In this document: positions 24,828 to 37,690 of the stretch, in pieces
Numbering within the stretch: position 1 is the stretch's first letter
Layout: every line of letters starts with the position of its first letter
Notes under the pieces: model-generated
The model's input: only the letters and a program-made list of their open reading frames with translations
Databases searched by the model: none
Told to the model about the DNA's origin: nothing
Position numbers and translations under genes: made by a program
DNA from: Synchiropus splendidus
Taxonomy: Eukaryota; Chordata; Actinopteri; Syngnathiformes; Callionymidae
Length of the DNA stretch: 64,000 nucleotides
Assembly: GCF_027744825.2 (NCBI RefSeq)
Contig: NC_071334.1
Location: 70,912,437 to 70,976,436, forward strand
Direction: 5' to 3'

Positions 24828-25808
24828 TTCTAGTCAAGTCAAGTCTAGTCAAGTCTCGTCAAGTCTGGAGTCTAGAGTCTAGTCTAGTAGTTTAGTCTAG
24901 TAGTTCAGTCAAGTCTCGAGTCTATTCTAGTCAATCAATCAAGACTTGAGTCTATTCTAATCTAGTCCAGTCCAGTCAAGTCAAGTCAAGTCAAGTCAAC
25001 CCAACCTTAGTCAAGTCAAGTCAAGTCAAGCCAACCTTAGTCAAGTGAAGTCAAGTCAAGTCAAGTCAAGTCAAGTCCAGTCCAGTCCAGTCCAGTCCAG
25101 TCCAGTCCAGTCCAGTCAAGTCAAGTCAAGTCAAGTCAAGTCAAGTCAACCCAACCTTAGTCAAGTCAAGTCAAGTCAAGCCAACCCAACCCAAGTCAAG
25201 TCAAGTCAAGTCTTGAGTCAAGTCAAGTCAAGTCAAGTCAAGTCAAGTCCAGTCCAGTCCAGTCCAGTTCAGTTCAGTTCAGTTCAGTTCAGTTCAGTTC
25301 AGTTCAGTCCAGTCCAGTCCAGTCAAGTCCAGTCCAGGCTGGTCCGGTCCAGTTCAGTTCAGTTCAGTTCAGTTCAGTCCAGTCCAGTCCAGTCAAGTCC
25401 AGTCCAGTCTAGTCCAGTCAAGCCAAGCCAAGCCAAGCCAAGCCAAGCCAAGTCAAGTCAACCCAACCTTAGACAAGTCAAGTCAAGTCAAGTCAAGTCA
25501 ACCCAACCTTAGTCAAGTGAAGTGAAGTGAAGTCCAGTCCAGTCCAGTTCAGTTCAGTTCAGTTCAGTTCAGTCCAGTCCAGTCCAGTCCAGTCCAGTCC
25601 AGTCTAGAGTCGAGTCCAGTCCAGTCTGGAGTCTAGTCCAGTCCAGTCCAGTCCAGTCCAATACAGTCCAGTCCAGTGCAGTCCAGTCCAGTCCAGTCCA
25701 GTCCAGTCAAGCCAAGCCAAGCCAAGCCAAGGCAAGTCTTGAGTCAAGTCAAGCCAAGTCCAGTCCAGTCCAGTCCAGTCCAGTCTGACCTGGTCTGATC
25801 TAATCCAA
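24828..25808 (+). repeat. CAAGT/CCAGT/TTCAG array, third AGTC block
   Basis: Pentamer runs in homogeneous sub-blocks: CAAGT, then CCAGT, then TTCAG, with CAACCCAACCTTAG and CAAGC runs interspersed. It ends CTGGTCTGATCTAATCC, as do the other two blocks. Confidence 0.94.
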
Positions 25809-26460
25809 GCGAGGAAGAGACGACAGGGTCGGTGTCGGGGCTCTCCCAGAATGCCGTGCGGCAGCTGTGCTCCGGGGGCTAATAACACGGCTGCAGTTTT
25901 AATCCTCATAAGAAGCTTGACCGGGAGCCTCTTCCCCCCTCCCCCCCAGATGAAATGCTTCTTCACATTAGTAACGTCAGCACAAAACCATGATCTTTTG
26001 TGAATAATTTATTCCCGGCCCACCTAATTTTCTTATCGCTGCCTCCTTGCCCAGCTGAGCCGGAGCCGGAGCCGGTAAATGGCTGTTAGTCTCCAGAAAA
26101 GCTATGGATCGCCGCCTCCATCAATCAATTAAAAAACACTCAGCTCACACTCAACATGATTTATATCTTGTTAATAGAATTGTCTCACTGTATCCCCCAA
26201 TTATTAGGGCTTTCATTCCATTAGCTCTTTGCTTAATGCCTTTTCTAAGGCCGACCTCCCGGAGCAGATGGACCAGGATCCATCCCAGATTGGCGGGAAT
26301 TCAGCCGCCGTTTCTGGGAAGGCTGCAGGTCGGGGCAGCCGCAGGACGCCGCCTCCTCATTGGCTCCTCGAGTGACATCGATTTCAGCTTCAGCGAGGAG
26401 AGAAGCGCGCATGAGACCTGCTGCTGCTGCTGCTGCTGCTGCCCCGACACCGGACTCACC
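25809..26460. promoter_or_regulatory. possible conserved regulatory island
   Basis: A single-copy, AT-rich core at 25990-26255. It contains GTGAATAATTTATTCCC, TTGTTAATAGAATTGTC and CCCAATTATTAGGGC, words typical of vertebrate conserved non-coding elements. A CTG run lies at about 26422-26443. No exon detected. Confidence 0.35.
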
Positions 26461-26461
26461 T

Positions 26462-27186
26462 GGAGGGAGGGAAGGGAGGATAGAAGAGAGGGGCGATGGA
26501 GAGGAGGAAGAAGAGAGGGGTGATGGAGGGGTGATGGAGGGAGGATAGAAGAGAGGGGCGATGGAGAGGAGGAAGAAGAGAGGGGTGATGGAGGGGTGAT
26601 GGAGGGATGATAGAAGAGAGGGGTGATGGAGGGAGGATAGAAGAGAGGGGCGATGGAGAGGAGGAAGAAGAGAGGGGTTATGGAGGGATGACAGAACAGA
26701 GGGATGACAGAAGAGAGGGGTGATGGAGGGATGATAGAACAGAGGGATGACAGAAGAGAGGGGTGATGGAGGGATGATAGAAGAGAGGGGTGATGGAGGG
26801 ATGATAGAAGAGAGGGGTGATGGAAGAGAGGGATGATAGAAGAGAGGGATGATAGAAGAGAGGTGTGATGGAGGGATGATAGAAGAGAGGGGTGATGGAG
26901 GGATGATAGAAGAGAGGTGTGATGGAGGGATGATAGAAGAGAGGGGTGATGGAGGGATGATAGAAGAGAGGGATGATAGAAGAGAGGGATGATAGAAGAG
27001 AGGGATGATAGAAGAGAGGTGTGATGGAGGGATGATAGAAGAGAGGTGTGATGGAGGGATGATAGAAGAGAGGTGTGATGGAGGGATGATAGAAGAGAGG
27101 GGTGATGGAGGGATGATAGAAGAGAGGGGTGACAGAAGAGAGGGGTGATGGAGGGATGATAGAAGAGAGGGGTGATAGAAGAGACA
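26462..27186 (+). repeat. 27-bp minisatellite, locus 1
   Basis: About 27 copies of GGAGGGATGATAGAAG then AGAGGGGTGAT. The leftmost units carry a GAGAGGAGGAAGA variant. The same unit forms a much larger array at 29876-32526. Confidence 0.95.
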
Positions 27187-27930
27187 GGACGGAGGGGGTC
27201 AGAGGAGGAGCCACCAACTTCAGCCCTCCAGGTCATTTCATGTGGCCAAAGTGGGCGTGGACCTAAAGCGACGCTGTCAGACTTGCAGCTCTGGGATGTT
27301 CTGGCCTTCCATGTGCACCTGAAGCTCTCAGGCTGGTCCGCCGCTCCGGAGTCTCCGCCCCCTCCTGATGAGGCGTTCGCTGACCCCAGACAGGTGGTGG
27401 CGGAGTGATGAATGAGAGTCTGGTTCACGAGTGAGCGGAGGATATGGACAGACAGACGGACAGGAGCTGAGCCAGGAGTCGAAGCTCTCCTCCGTCCAGT
27501 TCTCCATGTGACTGCACCTGAACACACCACCAAGACTGGAGTCCATTGAAAGGAAATGTGGGCACTGAACGTGACGCGCGGCCCGTCGCGCCCGTGCAGC
27601 AGAACCGGTCACGTGGTGCCGCGTAATTGAATGAGAGCTCCGTCTGGACGTTCCTCAGCGAGAATTGACATTTGTTGAAGCCAAACAAAGGACAGAAGAT
27701 CTTCAGGCTCATTCAAACCTATTAATCCCCAGAATGAATCGCCCCGCTCGACCTGTTATTGATCCTGAAATGACTCTAACAGCAAATCAATCAGAGAAGA
27801 AGAAGAGAAGAGCGGCTGATCTGAGGAGCAGGACACGCCCCCTGCTCTTACTGTGGCGGGAACTCAGTGGCGCTCACGCCTCACAGGACCAAGGGAGGGG
27901 GGGGTGGAGTGATGATGTCACTCATGAAGA
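27187..27930. other. spacer with AT-rich island
   Basis: No gene recognised. Positions 27640-27800 are single-copy and AT-rich, with CAAACCTATTAATCCCC and GTTATTGATCCTGAAATGAC, and could be regulatory. Confidence 0.35.
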
Positions 27931-28087
27931 CTTAAGATGGTGAAGATGGTGATGATGAAGATGATGGTGATGATGAAGATGATGGTGATGATGATGATGA
28001 AGATGATGAAGATGATGAAGATGATGGTGATGATGGTGATGATGATGATGATGATGATGAAGATGATGAAGATGATGGTGATGATGG

Positions 28088-28118
<31 letters not shown>

Positions 28119-28650
28119 GATGATGATGATGAAGATGATGATGATGAGGAAGATAATGGTGATGATGATGATGAAGATGATGAAGATGATGGTGATGATG
28201 GTGATGATGATGATGATGAAGATGATGATGATGAAGATGATGATGATGATGGTGATGATGAAGATGATGGTGATGATGATGATGAAGATGATGGCGATGA
28301 TGAAGATGATGGTGATGATGGTGATGATGAAGATGATGGTGATGATGAAGATGATGGTGATGATGGTGATGATGAAGATGATGGTGATGATCATGGTGAT
28401 GATGTTGAAGATGGTGATGATGAAGATGGTGAAGATGGTGATGATGAAGATGATGATGATGAAGATGGTGATGATGATGATGTTGAAGATGGTGATGATG
28501 AAGATGATGGTGATGATGATGATGAAGATGATGGTGATGATGAAGATGATGGTGATGATGGTGATGATGAAGATGATGGTGATGATGAAGATGATGATGA
28601 TGATGTTGAAGATGGTGATGATGAAGATGGTGATGATGAAGATGATGGTG

Positions 28651-28681
<31 letters not shown>

Positions 28682-29208
28682 AGATGGTGATGATGATGAT
28701 GTTGAAGATGGTGATGATGAAGATGGTGATGATGAAGATGATGGTGATGATGATGATGAAGATGATGGTGATGATGAAGATGGTGATGATGAAGATGATG
28801 GTGATGATGATGAAGATGATGTGATGATGATGATGATGATGATGATGAAGATGATGTGATGATGATGATGATGAAGGTGGTGATGATGATGATGATGATG
28901 ATGAAGATGATGTGATGATGATGATGATGAAGGTGGTGATGATGATGATGATGTGATGATGATGATGATGAAGGTGGTGATGATGATGATGATGATGATG
29001 AAGATGATGTGATGATGATGATGATGATGATGAAGGTGATGATGATGATGATGAAGGTGGTGATGATGATGATGATGATGATGAAGATGATGTGATGATG
29101 ATGATGGTGATGAAGGTGGTGATGATGATGATGATGATGATGAAGGTGGTGATGATGATGATGATGATGATGAAGATGATGTGATGATGATGATGGTGAT
29201 GAAGGTGG

Positions 29209-29245
<37 letters not shown>

Positions 29246-29246
29246 G
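27930..29246 (+). repeat. GAT trinucleotide array
   Basis: About 1.3 kb of GAT triplets mixed with GAA and GGT triplets. Toward the right it shifts to a GATGATGAAGGTG pattern with frame changes (GATGTGATG). Translations of all-H/L or all-M/K are repeat artefacts. Confidence 0.96.
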
Positions 29247-29875
29247 GCCTGTGCTGTGCTTTTGCTGCTAAACTGTTTTCATGCTGAAAAAGCAATAAGG
29301 TCATAAAAATTGCATGGGTCCAGTGGCGCGACTAAATCCCAGGTATTTTGGGCCGGCAGCGGGTGAGGCGGGTGAGGCGGGGCGGGGGGTGAGGGTGGGG
29401 GGGGGGGGGGGGTGAGGGAGAGCAGAATGACTTTGAAGAGCTCATCATCTTCAATCTATTTTCCTGCAGCGGCTGCATGCGGCCGCATACCTGCACTTCA
29501 TTAGGGGCCGGGACTGTAGGCAGGGCCCCGGGCCCCCAGGGGCCCCCGGCCTAATACCTCATCAGCGGCTCCATTGAGCGCTGTAATCTGAGCTGCTGTG
29601 ATCAATAGCAGCCGGCGGGAATTAGAAGGGCCAGTCCTCCTCCTCCTGCTGCTCCTGAAAACCTTTATTTGTGGAAGGTGTTTAGAGGAAAATTGCCACC
29701 GTGACAACTGCAGACCCCCAGACTCCCCTCTGACCCCCCCCTCCCCCGCCACTGGCTCATCCTCACCCCCCGCCCCATCACTCTGACAAGTCGCTGGTGT
29801 TTCAGGACGGGTGATGAGGAGGAGGAGGATTTCTGAGGCTCAAAGCCTTTTATTGAGTTTCGCCTTGACTGGAAG
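29247..29875. other. spacer with long G run
   Basis: Contains a run of about 15 or more Gs (29397-29412) in a G-rich stretch with quadruplex potential. Positions 29430-29690 are a single-copy segment with CATCTTCAATCTATTTTCC. No gene recognised. Confidence 0.45.
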
Positions 29876-32526
29876 AGAAGGAGGGATAATAGAAGAGAGG
29901 GATGATGGAAGAGGGGGTGATGGAGGGATCATAGAACAGAGGGATGACAGAAGAGAGGGATGATGGAGGGATGATAGAAGAGAGGGATGACAGAAGAGAG
30001 GGATGATGGAGGGATGATAGAAGAGAGGGGTGATGGAGGGATGATAGAAGAGAGGGGTGATGGAGGGATGATAGAAGAGAGGGGTGATGGAGGGATGATA
30101 GAAGAGAGGTGTGATGGAGGGATGATAGAAGAGAGGGGTGATGGAGGGATGATAGAAGAGAGGTGTGATGGAGGGATGATAGAAGAGAGGGGTGATGGAG
30201 GGATGATAGAAGAGAGGGGGTGATGGAGGGATCATAGAACAGAGGGATGACAGAAGAGAGGGATGATGGAGGGATGATAGAAGAGAGGGATGACAGAAGA
30301 GAGGGATGATGGAGGGATGATAGAAGAGAGGTGTGATGGAGGGATGATAGAAGAGAGGGGTGATGGAGGGATGATAGAAGAGAGGGGTGATGGAGGGATG
30401 ATAGAAGAGAGGGGTGATGGAGGGATGATAGAAGAGAGGGGTGATGGAGGGATGATAGAAGAGAGGTGTGATGGAGGGATGATAGAAGAGAGGGGTGATG
30501 GAGGGATGATAGAAGAGAGGGGTGATGGAGGGATGATAGAAGAGAGGGATGATGGAGGGATGATAGAAGAGAGGTGTGATGGAGGGATGATAGAAGAGAG
30601 GGATGACAGAAGAGAGGGATGATGGAGGGATGATAGAAGAGAGGTGTGATGGAGGGATGATAGAAGAGAGGGGTGATGGAGGGATGATAGAAGAGAGGGA
30701 TGATGGAAGAGACGGGTGATGGAGGGATGACAGAAGAGAGGTGTGATGGAGGGATGATAGAAGAGAGGGGTGATGGAGGGATGATAGAAGAGAGGGGTGA
30801 TGGAAGAGACGGGTGATGGAGGGATGACAGAAGAGAGGTGTGATGGAGGGATGATAGAAGAGAGGGGTGATGGAGGGATGATAGAAGAGAGGGGTGATGG
30901 AGGGATGATAGAAGAGAGGGATGATGGAGGGATGATAGAAGAGAGGGATGATGGAGGGATGATAGAAGAGAGGGGTGATGGAAGAGACGGGTGATGGAGG
31001 GATGTTAGAAGAGATGGGTGATGGAGGGATGATAGAAGAGAGGTGTGATGGAGGGATGATAGAAGAGAGGGGTGATGGAAGAGACGGGTGATGGAGGGAT
31101 GACAGAAGAGAGGTGTGATGGAGGGATGATAGAAGAGAGGGGTGATGGAGGGATGATAGAAGAGAGGGGTGATGGAGGGATGATAGAAGAGAGGGATGAT
31201 GGAGGGATGATAGACGAGAGGGATGATGGAGGGATGATAGAAGAGAGGGGTGATGGAGGGATGATAGAAGAAAGGGGTGATCGAAGAGACGGGTGATGGA
31301 GGGATGTTAGAAGAGATGGGTGATGGAGGGATGATAGAAGAGAGGGGTGATGGAGGGATGATAGAAGAGAGGTGTGATGGAGGGATGATAGAAGAGAGGG
31401 GTGATGGAAGAGACGGGTGATGGAGGGATGACAGAAGAGAGGTGTGATGGAGGGATGATAGAAGAGAGGGGTGATGGAGGGATGATAGAAGAGAGGGGTG
31501 ATGGAGGGATGATAGAAGAGAGGGATGATGGAGGGATGATAGAAGAGAGGGATGATGGAGGGATGATAGAAGAGAGGGGTGATGGAGGGATGATAGAAGA
31601 AAGGGGTGATCGAAGAGACGGGTGATGGAGGGATGTTAGAAGAGATGGGTGATGGAGGGATGATAGAAGAGAGGGGTGATGGAGGGATGATAGAAGAGAG
31701 GGGTGATGGAAGAGACGGGTGATGGAGGGATGACAGAAGAGAGGTGTGATGGAGGGATGATAGAAGAGAGGTGTGATGGAGGGATGATAGAAGAGAGGGG
31801 TGATGGAGGGATGATAGAAGAGAGGGGTGATAGAAGAGAGGTGTGATGGAGGGATGATAGAAGAGAGGGGTGATGGAGGGATGATAGAAGAGAGGGGTGA
31901 TGGAGGGATGATAGAAGAGAGGGGTGACAGAAGAGAGGGATGATGGAGGGATGATAGAAGAGACAGGTGATGGAGGGATGATAGAAGAGAGGATGACAGA
32001 AGAGAGGGGTGATGGAGGGATGATAGAAGAGAGGGATGACAGAAGAGAGGGATGATGGAGGGATCATAGAACAGAGGGATGACAGAAGAGAGGGATGATG
32101 GAGGGATGATAGAAGAGAGGTGTGATGGAGGGATGATGGAAGAGAGGGATGATGGAGGGATGATAGAAGAGGGGGATGATGGAGGGATGATAGAAGAGAG
32201 GGGTGATGGAGGGATGATGGAAGAGAGGGATGATGGAGGGATGATAGAAGAGGGGGATGATGGAGGGATGATAGAAGAGAGGGGTGATGGAGGGATGATA
32301 GAAGAGAGGTGTGATGGAGGGATGATAGAAGAGAGGTGTGATGGAGGGATGATAGAAGAGAGGTGTGATGGAGGGATGATAGAAGAGAGGTGTGATGGAG
32401 GGATGATAGAAGAGAGGTGTGATGGAGGGATGATAGAAGAGAGGTGTGATGGAGGGATGATAGAAGAGAGGTGTGATGGAGGGATGATAGAAGAGAGGGG
32501 TGATGGAGGGATGATGGAAGAGAGAG
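29876..32526 (+). repeat. 27-bp minisatellite, locus 2
   Basis: About 98 copies of the unit seen at 26462-27186. Variant units define a higher-order repeat of 329 bp (31072-31400 and 31401-31729), with a related 275-bp copy at 30797-31071. The 54-bp difference is exactly two units. Minus-strand frames rich in SSIIPPS or HHPSLLS are artefacts. Confidence 0.97.
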
Positions 32527-33374
32527 ACAATGGTCAATTTTAATTTCTTAACATGAAAATCGAAGTGAATTTTCCGATGACGATTTCCAGGTTCATCTTG
32601 AGGCTGACGGTGGATTGAAGTCTCCATTGATGCTTTGGATTCAGGAGTTTTTGCTGCGAGGAGACAGACAGTGACATCTGAGGTGAGATTGCTGCTGCTC
32701 TGTGTCACAACAGAGTGAAGCTCTGACACACACACACACACGCAGGCAGGCAGGCAGGCGCGGCCGGGGAAAATGTAATTTTCTATTTCTGCCCAGATTC
32801 AATCAGCAGTAAAGACGTGTGAGCGATGTTCAGATGTCTGCGGAGCGAAGGATGAAAACAATAATGTGATGTCGACACGTGAGATAAAAGTTCTATCACA
32901 TCATCGGGCCGTGTGTCGGAGATGGAGTGAGACTTGAGATTATTCTGAGATTTACAAATGGCCTCTGTGGCGCCGGCGCCTCAGCAGGATATGAACCCTC
33001 CGGCTGGAACAAACACACTGAATCACCGGGCCACAACAAGGACTGGCCTGGCTGCAGGGCCCGCCTCTCCACCGTCAGACAAACACTGGGCCGAGCACAA
33101 GACTGCGGCCGAAGACGCTAAACCAGTCACACACTCAATGACTGGGAGACAAATAAAAGGCAGACATCTCCGCTAAAGACATCGAGACAACAGTGATGGA
33201 GGACGACAGCCTTAAACAGACACTGTTAGTGAATGTTTGTGGATCAAAGGATAGAGGAGACATGGAAGAACCTGAAGTAAAAATGAGTGAAATATTGTCT
33301 TGAAAAAAAGTTTGAAAAAAAAACCCATGATGAACCAACTAACCCTGATGAAATGAAAATGAAAAGTGAAGGAA
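32527..33374. other. spacer between minisatellites
   Basis: Holds a short CA run and CAGG repeats (32727-32760) and otherwise single-copy sequence. No exon, RNA gene or transposon terminus recognised. Confidence 0.5.
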
Positions 33375-36100
33375 TGGAGGAAGAAGCAAAGGATGCAGGG
33401 ACGAAAGAATGGAGGGGTGATGAGGGGAGGAAGAAACAGAAGGATGTGAGGGAGGGAAGAAACAGAGGGATGTGAGGGAGGGGAGGAAGAAACAGAAGGA
33501 TGTGAGGGAGGGAAGAAACAGAGGGATGTGAGGGAGGGGAGGAAGAAACAGAAGGATGTGAGGGAGGGAAGAAACAGAGGGATGTGAGGGAGGGGAGGAA
33601 GAAACAGAGGGATGTGAGGGAGGGGAGGAAGAAACAGAAGGATGTGAGGGAGGGAAGAAACAGAGGGATGTGAGGGAGGGGAGGAAGAAACAGAGGGATG
33701 TGAGGGAGGGGTGGAAGAAGAGAGGGATGTGAGGGAGGGGAGGAAGAAACAGAGGGATGTGAGGGAGGGGAGGAAGAAGAGAGGGATGAAGAAAGAGGGA
33801 AGAAACAGAGGGATGTGAGGGAGGGAAGAAACAGAGGGATGTGAGGGAGGGAAGAAACAGAAGGATGTGAGGGAGGGGAGGAAGAAACAGAGGGATGTGA
33901 GGGAGGGGAGGAAGAAACAGAGGGATGTGAGGGAGGGGAGGAAGAAACAGAGGGATGTGAGGGAGGGAAGGAAGAAACAGAGGGATGTGAGGGAGGGGAG
34001 GAAGAAGAGAGGGATGTGAGGGAGGGAAAGAAGAAAAAGAGGGATGTGAGGGAGGGGAGGAAGAAACAGAGGGATGTGAGGGAGGGGAGGAAGAAGAGAG
34101 GGATGAAGAAGGAGGGAAGAAACAGAGGGATGTGAGGGAGGGGAGGAAGAAGAGAGGGATGAAGAAGGAGGGAAGAAACAGAGGGATGTGAGGGAGGGGA
34201 GGAAGAAGAGAGGGATGAAGAAGGAGGGAAGAAACAGAGGGATGTGAGGGAGGGAAGGATGAAACAGAGGGATGTGAGGGAGGGGAGGAAGAAACAGAGG
34301 GATGTGAGGGAGGGAAGGAAGAAACAGAAGGATGTGAGGGAGGGAAAGAAGAAACAGAGGGATGTGAGGGAGGGAAGGATGAAACAGAAGGATGTGAGGG
34401 AGGGAAGAAACAGAGGGATGTGAGGGAGGGGAGGAAGAAACAGAAGGATGTGAGGGAGGGAAGAAACAGAGGGATGTGAGGGAGGGGAGGAAGAAACAGA
34501 GGGATGTGAGGGAGGGGAGGAAGAAACAGAGGGATGTGAGGGAGGGGAGGAAGAAACAGAGGGATGTGAGGGAGGGAAGGAAGTAACAGAGGGATGTGAG
34601 GGAGGGAAAGAAGGAACAGAGGGATCTGAGGGAGGGGAGGAAGAAGAGAGGGATGTGAGGGAGGGAAAGAAGAAAAAGAGGGATGTGAGGGAGGGGAGGA
34701 AGAAACAGAGGGATGTGAGGGAGGGGAGGAAGAAGAGAGGGATGAAGAAGGAGGGAAGAAACAGAGGGATGTGAGGGAGGGGAGGAAGAAGAGAGGGATG
34801 AAGAAGGAGGGAAGAAACAGAGGGATGTGAGGGAGGGGAGGAAGAAGAGAGGGATGAAGAAGGAGGGAAGAAACAGAGGGATGTGAGGGAGGGAAGGATG
34901 AAACAGAGGGATGTGAGGGAGGGGAGGAAGAAACAGAGGGATGTGAGGGAGGGAAGGAAGAAACAGAAGGATGTGAGGGAGGGAAAGAAGAAACAGAGGG
35001 ATGTGAGGGAGGGAAGGATGAAACAGAAGGATGTGAGGGAGGGAAGAAACAGAGGGATGTGAGGGAGGGGAGGAAGAAACAGAAGGATGTGAGGGAGGGA
35101 AGAAACAGAGGGATGTGAGGGAGGGGAGGAAGAAACAGAGGGATGTGAGGGAGGGGAGGAAGAAACAGAGGGATGTGAGGGAGGGGAGGAAGAAACAGAG
35201 GGATGTGAGGGAGGGAAGGAAGTAACAGAGGGATGTGAGGGAGGGAAAGAAGGAACAGAGGGATCTGAGGGAGGGGAGGAAGAAGAGAGGGATGAAGAAG
35301 GAGGGAAGAAACAGAGGGATGTGAGGGAGGGAAGAAACAGAGGGATGTGAGGGAGGGGAGGAAGAAACAGAGGGATGTGAGGGAGGGAAGGAAGTAACAG
35401 AGGGATGTGAGGGAGGGAAAGAAGAAACAGAGGGATCTGAGGGAGGGGAGGAAGAAGAGAGGGATGAAGAAGGAGGGAAGAAACAGAGGGATGTGAGGGA
35501 GGGAAGAAACAGAGGGATGTGAGGGAGGGAAGAAACAGAGGGATGTGAGGGAGGGGAGGAAGAAACAGAGGGATGTGAGGGAGGGAAGGAAGTAACAGAG
35601 GGATGTGAGGGAGGGAAAGAAGAAACAGAGGGATCTGAGGGAGGGGAGGAAGAAGAGAGGGATGAAGAAGGAGGGAAGAAACAGAGGGATGTGAGGGAGG
35701 GAAGAAACAGAGGGATGTGAGGGAGGGAAGAAACAGAGGGATGTGAGGGAGGGGAGGAAGAAACAGAGGGATGTGAGGGAGGGGAGGAAGAAACAGAGGG
35801 ATGTGAGGGAGGGAAAGAAGAAACAGAGGGATTTGAGGGAGGGGAGGAAGAAGAGAGGGATGAAGAAGGAGGGAAGAAACAGAGGGATGTGAGGGAGGGA
35901 AGGAAGAAACAGAGGGATGTGAGGGAGGGAAGGAAGAAACAGAAGGATGTGAGGGAGGGAAGGAAGAAACAGAGGGATGTGAGGGAGGGAAGGAAGAAAC
36001 AGAGGGATGTGAGGGAGGGAAGGAAGAAACAGAGGGATGAAGAAGGAGGGAAGAAACAGAGGGATGTGAGGGAGGGGAGGATGAAACAGAGGGATGATAG
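33375..36100 (+). repeat. 30-bp purine-rich minisatellite
   Basis: About 90 copies of GGGATGTGAGGGAGG then GGAGGAAGAAACAGA. Units missing GGAGGAA, and AGAGAGGGATGAAGAA variants, are interspersed. A 639-bp block is tandemly duplicated, marked by AAGAAAAAGA (34031 and 34670) and AAGGAACAGA (34611 and 35250). It yields false minus-strand frames of 925 and 1000 codons. Confidence 0.97.
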
Positions 36101-37110
36101 AACAGTTTGTATACATCTAACTAATAATATTGATATAGAGAAAAGAAGGAAGTTGAATTGAAAACAGGTGAAATATTGTTGCTTCTTGAAAGAAAGCGAA
36201 AAAGAAAAGCACAAAAAAACATGCTAAACTAAAAAAGAAAAGTCATTTGTGGCTTTGAAAACGCGAAGAAGAAGATCAAAGGAGGAGAGGAAAGCATGCT
36301 GTGGGTGCTGGGCGGCGCCAGGTGCATTGTGGGTCATGGAGTCCGCTGGAGAATAAGCGGGCTGGGGCTTTCATCCGTAACTAAAGGCCGTGTCATTTAC
36401 TCAACGTCAGAGGCCGACGCTGATGCCGCGCTTGAGATTCCGGCTCCGACACCGGGCTCTGCGGCTCTGCAGGTAATCCGGGCCGCTAATTTCTCGTTGC
36501 CGCGCCACAGAGCCGCCGGCTTTACCAGCCACGACGTGGCGACCTCGAGTGTTTGATTCCAATTCCAGGAAAACCCAGAGGGGGGCTTCATCAGCGCGCC
36601 CCCACCTGTCCCCCCGCCCCCCAGCACGCCGCGACAGAGGAAAGCTATTACAGTTGTGTCTGCAAAGGTCAATAAGACGAGCGGTAATGACTCCGACTGT
36701 TGGGTCTCCGTGCCTGCGTGCGTGCGCGTGCACGCGCTGATAGGCGTGAGTGGCACCTGCAGGCGCCCTGCTGTCCCAACACGGAGGCCGGCTCCCACAA
36801 GTGGGGCTTCAGGAACAGCCCACTTTTTCAGCTGCCCCGCTGCTGAGGCGTGTTTCCGCGCGCGCGCCTCAGCTGCCGGTCCGATTCCCATCAGTTCCGG
36901 AGTGACGCGTCTGATCTGGTCTGTGATGTTGAACAATTTCCGCTGATGCAAGTCGACACGTCCTCGTGTCAATTGAGCCTCAGTGGTCGGCTCGCAGCGC
37001 TGACCCCGCCTTTTTTAATCATTTGTATGTTTGCTTGTTTGCTGTCTCATCGCAGGGACCATCCATCACCAGCGCCGCCGTTATTAAAGGCCACCGTCGG
37101 GGACAGTGTG

Positions 37111-37455
37111 AGTGTGTGTGTGTGTGTGTAGCCCTGTTTGTGGGGACCATTGGGTTGAGTCTCAACTGCAGGACGAAAACTTCCCAAGAGGTCTGTGTGT
37201 TTCAGCATATCTGTTCTAAAGAGGTCCGATTTGGGGACAAACACCTCCTTGTGGGGCCCTCATGTCTTCTGTTGGGGCACTTTCGCCGGTCCCCACAGGT
37301 CCAGTCCTCAATTAGAGGATGGGAATGTCAAAATAAGTGGGTTCCAGTTTGGGTCCAGGTTCAGGTGGGCCATGTGTTGATGGGGAGAGGCTGGGGAAAG
37401 GGCGAAAGCCATGAGAGGTCCTCACCAGGACAGTGAGAGACAAGCACATGTGTGC
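37111..37455 (+). repeat. CA-linked dispersed repeat, copy 5, longest
   Basis: A GT run, then TTTGTGGGGACCATTGGG, a second GTGGGGCCC-type motif, GGTCCCCACAGGTCCAG, AATTAGAGGATGGGAATG and GGGGAGAGGCTGGGGAAAGG. It ends GAGAGGTCCTCACCAGGACA. The most complete copy in the window. Confidence 0.72.
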
Positions 37456-37465
37456 TCCCCTGATG

Positions 37466-37690
37466 AGCAGTGACCAGGATCAGCACCTCCGAGTGTCAGC
37501 CGACGCTCCGGAACTCAAGACAAGGGAGAGAAGAATGAAGGCGCCGGCATACACGACAGGTGTGTGCTGGAAAAAGAGCTGAGCCAGAAGACAAGCAAGT
37601 CAAGGGTCCTGAGGCACCATGGCTCAACTGGGACTCGGAGCGTTGCTCTGAAACAAGTCTGTCCCACAGTGACTCACTCATCCACGTTCA
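37466..37690. repeat. GAGCTGAGCCAG dispersed repeat, copy 1
   Basis: Shares GAGCTGAGCCAGAAGACAAG (37576-37595) and GCTGG-AAAAGAGC context with copies at 38905 and 42086, then diverges. Boundaries are approximate. Confidence 0.5.

Noticed and set aside
27922..29304. Histidine-rich and methionine-rich frames in the GAT array
   Set aside because: Pure trinucleotide repeat translations, open because GAT, ATG and TGA phases give only a few codons; not a metal-binding protein.
33212..36214. 1000-codon minus-strand open frame
   Set aside because: It is the 30-bp minisatellite read on the other strand; unit length is a multiple of 3 so no stop arises. The translation is an endless SLTSLCFFLP-type repeat with no domain, and a 925-codon frame overlaps it in another phase.
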